From: Actinophytocola sp044466355
Lineage (GTDB): Bacteria; Actinomycetota; Actinomycetes; Mycobacteriales; Pseudonocardiaceae
Reading direction: 5' to 3'
Assembly: GCF_044466355.1 (NCBI RefSeq)
Contig: NZ_JBITMQ010000012.1
Coordinates: forward strand, 1-64,000
Length of the DNA stretch: 64,000 nucleotides
Within the stretch, counting starts at the first letter, position 1. Each line of letters opens with the position of its first letter. A program made the translations under genes and the position numbers. The notes under the pieces are model-generated. The model had not been told where the DNA came from, did not search any database, and was given only the letters and a program-made list of their open reading frames with translations. Positions 57,720-64,000 of the stretch are shown here, one piece after another.

Positions 57720-59812
57720 ACAGGGTCGCGGTCCTCGGGCTGCTCGGCGCCACCGCGGTGTCGGGGCTGTTGTTCGCGCCGGTGTTCGGGCTCGGGCCGC
57801 TGCTCGCACCGGTGCTCGCGGTCGTCGCCGCGGGGTACGTGTGCGTCGAGGCGGCCGCCCGGTGGCCACGGCTCGCCGGGGCGCGCCCGTTGCTGGTGGC
57901 GCTGGCCGGGCTGCTCGTGGTCGTCGAGGTGGTGCTGTTCCCCACCACCGTGGCCGGGTTGCCGACGGCGGAGACGTTCCGGCTGCTGTGGCACGGCGCC
58001 ACCGACGGCTGGCTCCTCACGCTGCAGTCGACGTGGCCCGCCCGGCCGGTGCCGGAACAGCTGCTGTTCGTGCCGCTGGCGGTGTTGGCGGCCACGGTGC
58101 TCGGCGTCGAGCTGCTCGCCCGGCCACTGGTCGCGTTGCTGCCGAGCCTCGCACTGGCCGGGCTTTCCCAGGCGTACCACGCGTTCGACGGCATGACAGC
58201 CGTGCTCGCCGCGGCCGGGTACGGCGCGTGCGCGGCGGTGCTCGTGTGGGGCGGCCGCACCCGGCGGTCCATCTCGGACGCGTGGCCGATAGTGCTGACC
58301 GTGGTCGCCACGCTCGTCGGCACACTCGCGGTCGCGGGCGCCGACCCGCTCGACCGCGGCCCGGTGAGCCTCAAGGACGGCAGGCTCGCGCCGATGCGGG
58401 AGACGCGGACCACCAGTCCCCTCCAGCAGATCGCGCACCGTCTGTCCACACCGGACACCGAGGTGTTCCGGTACCGCGCGGGCGAACCGGTCGCGCTGTG
58501 GCGGCTCGCGGTACTCGACGGGTTCGACGGCGCCGGGTTCTCCTCGGACGTCCGGCCCAGCAGGCTCGGCAGCGAGATCGCCACCCCGGCCGGCACCACG
58601 ACGAGCACCGCGGAGGTCGTGCTCGGCACCGACCTTTCCGGGCCGTGGCTGCCCAGCCAGGCGATCCCGCTGGACGTGGACGGGCTCGCGCCGCTGGTCG
58701 ACGAGAACACCGGCGTGCTGCTGCGCGACGCCGACACCGGCGCGGGGGAGTACCGGCTGACATGGGCGGAACCCGAGGTGGACGCCGCCACGCTCGGCGC
58801 CGCGCCGGTCGACGCGCGGGCGCGCGGCGGCCTCGGCGACGTCGGCGTGGTGCCACCGGAGGTCGACCGGCTGGCGAAGGACGCGGTCGCCGGGCTGCGG
58901 CCGACGTTCCAGTCCGCGCTGCAGCTGGACCGGTTCCTGCGGTCGAACTACCGGCTGGCCGTCGGTGACGACCTGCCGACCGGGCACGGCTGGTCGCAGC
59001 TGCGCCGGTTCCTCGTCGAGACCAAACGCGGCACGAGCGAGCAGTTCGCCGCCGCGTACGTGGTGCTGGCGCGGATGAACGGCATCCCGGCACGGCTGGC
59101 CGTGGGTTTCCGCGGCGGCACCGAGTCCGACGGCGCCGAGCACGTGGTGCGCAACCGCGACGTGCTCGCGTGGCCGGAGGTGGCGGTGCGCGGCGTGGGC
59201 TGGATCCCGCTCGACCCCACCGAGTCCGCCGCGTCGGCGGGCGCCGCCGCCCGGACCGGCCTGGGCGCGGCGGTCGACCAGGCGCGGCGACAACTCCCGC
59301 CCGAGCGGGACCTGCGTCCGCCCGTGCTGCCGGAGGACGAGCGTGCCGACACCGCCGCCGAGCCGGACTCGTCGGGCGGGGTGAGCTGGCTCGTCGTCAC
59401 CGCCGTGGTGGCGGGTGTGCCGCTGGTCGCGTGGCTGCTCGGGGTGCCGCTGGCGACGGCGGTGCGGGCGCGGCGGCGCAGGGCCAGAGCCGGTACGGCC
59501 GGGGTGCTGGGCGCGTGGGCCGAGGTGTGCGACCGGTTGCGGGGCCACGGCGTGGCGTTCCGGGTCGGCATGACACCCCGCGACCTCGCCGCGGTGACGG
59601 CCGGTGTGGCGGGCCACGACACCGGCCGGGCGATCCGTGAGCTGGGCCGGGTCGTGGACATGGCGCTGTGGTCCGGGGTCGACGTGGCCGACGGGCACGC
59701 ACGGCAGGCGTGGCAACGGGTGGCGGAGGTGCGCCGCGGCATGGCGGCCCGGCCCGCCCGCGCACGCCTCCGTGCGGCGGTCAACCCACGCGTGCTGATC
59801 CGGCCGCGCTAG
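57716..59812 (+). CDS. TgpA-like transglutaminase-fold membrane protein, catalytic residues missing
   Basis: A protein of 698 residues from ATG 57716. About six membrane helices lie within residues 1-210 (DUF3488 part), then an external transglutaminase-like core, and another helix near 560-582 (VVTAVVAGVPLVAWLLGVPL) with a cytosolic tail. The core reads KRGTSEQFAAAYVVLARMNG where active family members have a Cys (GYCxxFA), and RDVLAWPEVAVRGVGWIPLD where they have His-Ala-Trp. Cys and His of the triad are therefore replaced, and the Asp is kept (LDPTES). It is probably a binding or structural module. It ends the four-gene MoxR operon. Confidence 0.88.
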   Translation: MNRVAVLGLLGATAVSGLLFAPVFGLGPLLAPVLAVVAAGYVCVEAAARWPRLAGARPLLVALAGLLVVVEVVLFPTTVAGLPTAETFRLLWHGATDGWLLTLQSTWPARPVPEQLLFVPLAVLAATVLGVELLARPLVALLPSLALAGLSQAYHAFDGMTAVLAAAGYGACAAVLVWGGRTRRSISDAWPIVLTVVATLVGTLAVAGADPLDRGPVSLKDGRLAPMRETRTTSPLQQIAHRLSTPDTEVFRYRAGEPVALWRLAVLDGFDGAGFSSDVRPSRLGSEIATPAGTTTSTAEVVLGTDLSGPWLPSQAIPLDVDGLAPLVDENTGVLLRDADTGAGEYRLTWAEPEVDAATLGAAPVDARARGGLGDVGVVPPEVDRLAKDAVAGLRPTFQSALQLDRFLRSNYRLAVGDDLPTGHGWSQLRRFLVETKRGTSEQFAAAYVVLARMNGIPARLAVGFRGGTESDGAEHVVRNRDVLAWPEVAVRGVGWIPLDPTESAASAGAAARTGLGAAVDQARRQLPPERDLRPPVLPEDERADTAAEPDSSGGVSWLVVTAVVAGVPLVAWLLGVPLATAVRARRRRARAGTAGVLGAWAEVCDRLRGHGVAFRVGMTPRDLAAVTAGVAGHDTGRAIRELGRVVDMALWSGVDVADGHARQAWQRVAEVRRGMAARPARARLRAAVNPRVLIRPR

Positions 59813-59825
59813 GGCCACCTGCCCG

Positions 59826-61382
59826 TCACCGTGGCGCGGCGTCGGTGCAGTTGACGTCCTCGTCCGGCAGGTGACCCGTCTCCAGGAAATCGACGACCGC
59901 CTCGTCAGCGCACGCCGAACCCGCGTTGTAGACGTAGTGCCCGCCGTTGTCGACGCCGACGAGGGCGGCGCGGTCACCGAGGACGTCGCGCAGCTCGACC
60001 GCGGATTCCCACGGTGTGGCGTGATCGCGGCGGTTCTGCAGGACCATGATGGTCCGGGGGCCGTCGTCGGTCACGGTCACCGGGTCCTCGACAGGCGGCT
60101 CCCAGAAGGCGCACGCCCGGATGTTGGCGGGCATGCCCGCCGTGAGCGGCCAGGTCGCGCGGTCGGCGGCGACGCGGGTGGCGTACTCGTCGACATCGCG
60201 GGACCACTCGGCGTCACCACAGGTGATGGCCAGGAACATGGTGGCCTGGTTGTCCCGGGGGACGCCCGGGGCGGGCGGCGCCTCGGCGAACACCTGGTCG
60301 AGCACCGCGGCGTCGGCGTCGGTGAGGTTGCCGTCGGCCAGGTTCGTGGCGGCCCGCCAGAACTGTGCGAGTACCGGCAGCGTGTCGTTCCGCAGCAGCA
60401 ACGAGTACGTGACGTCGCGGAGCACCGCGCCGTTCAGGGCGTGCGGTGTGCCGGGAACCGGCGCGGGCTCGCGGTCGAGCCGGTCGGCGAGCGCGAGGTA
60501 GGTCCTGGTGACCTCGTCGGCCGTGCCGCCGAGGCCGAGGGTGTCGTTCTGGGCGGCCGCGACGGTGGCGGCGTCGGGGAATCGTTCGGCCATGGCCTTG
60601 CCCCAGCCCGCCGCCTCGCCCGCCCACACCTTGGTGGGGTCGACGTTGCCCTCGAGGATCACGCGGTCGGTCCGGTCCGGGTACAGCGAGCTGTAGACGG
60701 TGCCGAGGTAGGTGCCGTAGGACTGGCCCCAGTAGGAGATCTTCTCCTCGCCGAGTGCCGCGCGAACGCGGTCGAGGTCGCGAGCGGCGTTGGCGGTGGT
60801 GAAGAACCGCAGGTTCGGAGCCGTGTCGGCGCACTGCTCGGCCTGGGTGCGGGCGGCGTCGACGTTCGCGTCGATCGAGCCGTCAGCGGCTGGATAGGGG
60901 AAGGGGCCGCCCGCTTCGGTGGCATCGAAGCCGCAGCTTTGCGGTGTGCTGTGCCCGACGCCGCGCGGGTCGAAGCCGATCAGGTCGTAACCGTCCAGAA
61001 TGGACTTCGGCAGCGTCGGCGCCATCGCGCCGGGCATGTCCAGCCCCGGCAGCGCGGGGCCGCCCGGGTTCAGCAGCAGAACTCCGTGCCGCTTCTCGGT
61101 GTCGGCGGCGGCGAGCCGGGACACCGTCACCTCGATCGACTCCCCGCCGGGCCTGTCGTAGTCCAGCGGGACCGCCACCGTCCCGCAGGTCAGCCGGGGA
61201 TCGCGGGTCACTCCCGGCGCTGGTTCCGGGCACGATCCCCACGTGATGGCAGGGTCCGGCGCGTGTGCCGCGGCCGGGGCCCGGTCTTCCTCGTAGGCGG
61301 CGTCGCACCCGGTCGCGCCGACCACACACAGTGCCGTGGCCAGTGCCGTGACATACCGGCCATGGCGTCGTTTCCCACTCAT
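59826..61382 (-). CDS. lipoprotein tripeptidyl-aminopeptidase-like alpha/beta hydrolase
   Basis: A protein of 518 residues from ATG 61382. The signal has a lipobox-like VGATGC (Cys ~26), so it is probably anchored outside the cell. Oxyanion region LLLNPGGPALPG, nucleophile elbow SYWGQSYGTYLG, acid and His regions VLQNRRDHATP and GVDNGGHYVY, with the TAP-like C-terminal domain (ITCGDAEWSRD). The family, common in Streptomyces (SlpD/SlpE, Tap), removes N-terminal tripeptides or cleaves small peptide substrates. It is convergent with the TgpA-like gene, 13 bases apart. Confidence 0.9.
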   Translation of the reverse strand: MSGKRRHGRYVTALATALCVVGATGCDAAYEEDRAPAAAHAPDPAITWGSCPEPAPGVTRDPRLTCGTVAVPLDYDRPGGESIEVTVSRLAAADTEKRHGVLLLNPGGPALPGLDMPGAMAPTLPKSILDGYDLIGFDPRGVGHSTPQSCGFDATEAGGPFPYPAADGSIDANVDAARTQAEQCADTAPNLRFFTTANAARDLDRVRAALGEEKISYWGQSYGTYLGTVYSSLYPDRTDRVILEGNVDPTKVWAGEAAGWGKAMAERFPDAATVAAAQNDTLGLGGTADEVTRTYLALADRLDREPAPVPGTPHALNGAVLRDVTYSLLLRNDTLPVLAQFWRAATNLADGNLTDADAAVLDQVFAEAPPAPGVPRDNQATMFLAITCGDAEWSRDVDEYATRVAADRATWPLTAGMPANIRACAFWEPPVEDPVTVTDDGPRTIMVLQNRRDHATPWESAVELRDVLGDRAALVGVDNGGHYVYNAGSACADEAVVDFLETGHLPDEDVNCTDAAPR

Positions 61383-61520
61383 CGCCCACCCTCCGATTCC
61401 GACGCGGCCAGAACGTTTCCGCCGGTCGTGTGCGTTGACGGGGCGAAGTTATCGAGGAGGGGCGAGGCCGGACGTCGCCCTGACGCGGACAGATCCGGTA
61501 GCTCTTCCGAGGGACAAGCG

Positions 61521-62204
61521 TCAGTCCGTGGGGGTTACCAGTCCGGTCTGGTAGGCGAGGACGACCGCTTGTACGCGGTCCCGGAGGTCCAGCTTGGTGA
61601 GGATGCGGGACACGTAGGTCTTCACGGTTTCGAGCGAGATGACCAGTTTCTCGGCGATCTCGGCATTGGACAGGCCGGCGGCGAGTTGTTCGAGCACCTC
61701 GAGTTCGCGGCGCGCCAGCGTCCGCACGACGTGGTCCCGTGCCGGACTCGTGGTGTCGGCGGGGCGGAGCCGTTCGGCGAAGTGGCCGATCAGGTCACGG
61801 GTCACCGCGGGTGCGAGGAGCGACTCGCCGCGGGCGATCGTGCGGACGCCGTCGACCAGTCGTGCGGGTGGCGTGTCCTTGAGGAGAAATCCGCTGGCGC
61901 CCGCGCGGAGCGCGTCGTAGACGTACCTGTCGACGTTGAAGGTGGTGACTACCAGTACCTTCGACGGTGCCTCCACGCCGGGACCGGCGAGCAGGCGAGT
62001 CGCCTCGATGCCGTCCAGGACAGGCATGCGGATGTCCATCACGACGACGTCGGGGCGTAGCCGACGGGCCGCTGCCACCGCTTCCCGGCCGTCCGCGGCC
62101 TCGCCGACGACCGCCATGTCGGGGTACGCGGAGAAGACGGTGACGTAGCCGGTGCGCACGAGCTCCTGGTCCTCGCAGATCAGCACCCGGATCGGCGCGG
62201 TCAC
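61521..62204 (-). CDS. NarL/LuxR-family response regulator
   Basis: A protein of 227 residues from GTG 62204, overlapping the kinase stop (GTGA). Receiver: LICEDQELVRTG, phospho-Asp in VVMDIRMPVLDG, Lys in GFLLKDTPP. LuxR helix-turn-helix at the end: LARRELEVLEQLAAGLSNAEIAE, VKTYVSRILTKL. It is the output of the two-component system encoded with it and a CPBP protease. Target genes are not visible; the divergent region beyond 61521 belongs to the hydrolase gene. Confidence 0.94.
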   Translation of the reverse strand: MTAPIRVLICEDQELVRTGYVTVFSAYPDMAVVGEAADGREAVAAARRLRPDVVVMDIRMPVLDGIEATRLLAGPGVEAPSKVLVVTTFNVDRYVYDALRAGASGFLLKDTPPARLVDGVRTIARGESLLAPAVTRDLIGHFAERLRPADTTSPARDHVVRTLARRELEVLEQLAAGLSNAEIAEKLVISLETVKTYVSRILTKLDLRDRVQAVVLAYQTGLVTPTD

Positions 62205-63388
62205 CTCGCACTACCCGGGATCATGGCCCACACCCGGAAACCGCGTTCCGGGACGTGGCCGGAAACCAGGTCTCCGCCGAGCATCAGCACCCGTTGCCGC
62301 AACCCGGTCAGCCCTCGGCCACCGGACGGTGTCACCGGCGTGCCGACCGCGGGACCGGTCGTGGTCACCTCGACCTCGATGTGGTCCTCCTCGTGGCGGA
62401 CCAGGACGTTCGTCGCGTTTCCGGTCGCGTGTTTGAGGGCGTTGGTGAGCGCTTCCTGCACCACGCGGTAGGCGGCCAGTTCCACGTCGACCGAGCGCGG
62501 CCGCTGCTCGCCCTGCTCGGTCCATTCGACGGGCTGACCCGCCAGCCTCGCCTGCTCGACCAGATCGGCGACCTTGCCAAGGGCCGGTGCCCGGTCCGCT
62601 GTCGTGGGCTCGCCGGTCGCCTCGAGAACGCCGAGCAGGGTCCGCAGTTCGGTCAGTGCCCGTCGGCCGGTGTCGCTGATGGCGCTGAGCCCGTCACCGG
62701 CTCGTGCCGGTGCGCTGTCGAGCAGGAACTGGGCCGCGTCGGCCTGGACCACCATCGCGGTCACGTGGTGGGTGACGACGTCGTGCAGATCCCGGGCGAT
62801 GCGCGCACGCTCGGCGGCGGCGGCCACCTCGGCCGCCAGCGCTCTGCGTTCGGCCTCGTCCCGGCGCCATCGACGCATGCCGGTACCGGCCATCCAGATC
62901 ACCACCAACACCAGACCGAACGCGAGAAAATCCGGAAACCCCTGCGGTGAACCGAGGTTGTGCAGTACCAGGGCGAGCGCCGCGTACCCGGCGGTCAGCA
63001 CGGTGGCCAGCGCCCGCCGGAACCGCGCCAGATGGGCGCCCGCGGCGTACAACGCGAGGAGCAGCCCCACCTTGCCGAACGTGTCCGGGTAACCCAGCAC
63101 CTGACCGAGCGCGAACGCGACCGCCGTGACCGACAGGCACAGGCCGGGCAGGCGGGTGCGCACCGCCAGCGGCAGGCACATGGCCACGGTCAGGACCACG
63201 CCGGTCGCCCCGCCGGACGTGCCGGTGCCGGGCCGGGGGAGGTCACCGATCTCCGGCCCGAGGTGCGCGAGGGTCGGCACGAACGCCAGCACGGTCACCA
63301 CCGCCGCCAGCACGCCGTCCTTCGTCGCCGGCGAGCGGACCCGCCAGGCATCGACCGCGGCACTGCGCGTGGTGCTGGGGCGGGACAT
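62201..63388 (-). CDS. NarL-type sensor histidine kinase
   Basis: A protein of 395 residues from ATG 63388. Four to five membrane helices lie within residues 25-165 with little outside loop, so it may sense within the membrane. HisKA_3 dimerisation helix with phospho-His in ERARIARDLHDVVTHHVTAM; catalytic part with VVQEALTNALKHATGN and GGRGLTGLRQRV. It phosphorylates the LuxR-type regulator (GTGA overlap). The 9-base gap to the CPBP gene shows a three-gene operon. Confidence 0.93.
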   Translation of the reverse strand: MSRPSTTRSAAVDAWRVRSPATKDGVLAAVVTVLAFVPTLAHLGPEIGDLPRPGTGTSGGATGVVLTVAMCLPLAVRTRLPGLCLSVTAVAFALGQVLGYPDTFGKVGLLLALYAAGAHLARFRRALATVLTAGYAALALVLHNLGSPQGFPDFLAFGLVLVVIWMAGTGMRRWRRDEAERRALAAEVAAAAERARIARDLHDVVTHHVTAMVVQADAAQFLLDSAPARAGDGLSAISDTGRRALTELRTLLGVLEATGEPTTADRAPALGKVADLVEQARLAGQPVEWTEQGEQRPRSVDVELAAYRVVQEALTNALKHATGNATNVLVRHEEDHIEVEVTTTGPAVGTPVTPSGGRGLTGLRQRVLMLGGDLVSGHVPERGFRVWAMIPGSAR

Positions 63389-63397
63389 GCGGTGAGC

Positions 63398-64000
63398 CTA
63401 GCGGCGTGCCCTCCGCACGGGCACGATCCTGCCGCGCCTGTGCGCGACGACAAGCATCGGCACGGCGAGCAGCAGACTCACGAGTACGGGGACGATCGAG
63501 CCCTCGAAACCGAACTGGCCGCCGGTCAGCATGTCCGGTCCCGTCGGCTCGGCGGTCAGCAGCCCCGGCGACGCGTGCCCCGAGACCGGAACGCCCAGCA
63601 GTCCTTCGGTGGTGTTCCAGGCGAAGTGCAGCCCCATCACCGTCCAGAGGCTGCGCCGCCAGAGAAACGCGGCCCCCATGAGCACACCGGCCTCGACGGC
63701 GATCGCGAACGCGGTCCACCACGTGGCGCCGGGGTTGGCCAGGTGGATGGCGCCGAACAGCACGGCGGTGGCCGCCAGCGCCACCCAGCTGCCGCACAGC
63801 CGTTCCAGCCCCTGCAACAGGAGGCCGCGGAAGATCAGTTCCTCGATCACCGCCGCACCGAACTGCACCGCCGCGATGCTCAGCACGGTCGCCACGACAC
63901 CACCCGACGCCCGGGTGAAGTCGAACTCGGTGAGTACCACCAGCATCGACACGGCGATGAACCCGACGCCGAGGCCGACGCCGAGCAACGCCTCGCGCCC
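63398..64000 (-). CDS. CPBP-family intramembrane metalloprotease (start beyond window)
   Basis: At least 200 residues; the frame is open to the window edge (GREA before the TTG at 63988), so the N-terminus is missing. Motifs: EELIFRGLLLQGLER (EExxxR), LFGAIHLANP (FxxxH), and GLHFAWNTTEG (HxxxN). CPBP proteases cleave within membranes, process CAAX-like or peptide signals, or give self-immunity to bacteriocins. Several hydrophobic helices lie between. It leads an operon with a histidine kinase and regulator, which may sense its products or its substrate. Confidence 0.9.
   Translation of the reverse strand, partial: GREALLGVGLGVGFIAVSMLVVLTEFDFTRASGGVVATVLSIAAVQFGAAVIEELIFRGLLLQGLERLCGSWVALAATAVLFGAIHLANPGATWWTAFAIAVEAGVLMGAAFLWRRSLWTVMGLHFAWNTTEGLLGVPVSGHASPGLLTAEPTGPDMLTGGQFGFEGSIVPVLVSLLLAVPMLVVAHRRGRIVPVRRARR

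Noticed and set aside
57716..59812. TgpA-like protein as the missing EccD
   Set aside because: It has about six N-terminal helices and a transglutaminase-like outer domain, not the ubiquitin-like start and 11 helices of EccD.
1..64000. tRNA, rRNA, riboswitch
   Set aside because: No cloverleaf, rRNA core sequence or known aptamer pattern was recognised by eye.

Overview
The window is very GC-rich, with GTG starts, four-base GTGA/ATGA stop-start overlaps, a type VII secretion (ESX) locus, AfsR/SARP regulators and many secreted or lipidated proteins. This points to a filamentous actinomycete, most likely of the Pseudonocardiaceae (Lentzea/Saccharothrix/Actinosynnema type). The genus is an inference; no rRNA or tRNA gene was seen.

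Layout. (1) 1-5018 is the 3' end of an RHS/YD-repeat polymorphic toxin locus. It holds an AT-richer toxin tip, a probable lipoprotein immunity gene, an IS5-like element with clear terminal repeats, a decayed barnase-type RNase tip cut off by that element, and a barstar-type immunity gene. (2) 5196-12900 holds single metabolic or envelope genes: methyltransferase, CxxCxxCC/pentapeptide protein, membrane phosphoesterase, 2-hydroxyacid dehydrogenase, PKD-tailed trypsin-like protease, cyclopropane-fatty-acid synthase, and a decayed small gene. (3) 12871-20767 holds a secreted GH43-like glycosidase, a DrrAB-type ABC exporter, a large SARP-NB-ARC regulator and a P450. CGTGTCA direct repeats precede both the exporter and the P450. 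(4) 20779-25821 holds an AraC-led four-gene operon (flavin oxidase, DHFR-like, PPOX-like) and a hydrolase/SnoaL pair divergent from a TetR gene, with a palindromic operator between them.

(5) 25825-59812 is dominated by an unusual type VII secretion region. It contains EccC, mycosin, an EccE-like protein, small WXG100/PPE-like proteins, a YbaB-like protein and a 2862-residue multidomain toxin-like protein. It also contains a two-component pair, a regulator with DNA-binding domains at both ends, a beta-helix/AAA+ fusion that looks like an altered EccA, an orphan response regulator, and an operon of a fibronectin-III membrane protein, MoxR, DUF58 and a TgpA-like transglutaminase lacking its catalytic Cys and His. 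No EccB or EccD gene is present. Inside it, 51356-51848 is a non-coding stretch with a 136-bp interrupted palindrome and a tandem repeat array. (6) 59826-64000 holds a lipoprotein tripeptidyl-aminopeptidase-like hydrolase, then a CPBP protease (cut by the window end), histidine kinase and LuxR-type regulator operon.

How the parts may work together (inference): EccC would energise export of the WXG/PPE-like proteins and the giant toxin-like protein, and mycosin would process them outside. The beta-helix AAA+ protein would act as the cytosolic substrate chaperone in place of EccA. The two response regulators and the SARP/LuxR protein would control the locus. The most novel items are the giant protein (tandem helical repeats, a PD-(D/E)xK nuclease-like domain and a Cys-less papain-fold toxin domain), the beta-helix/AAA+ fusion, the decayed barnase next to its barstar, and the palindrome/repeat block.
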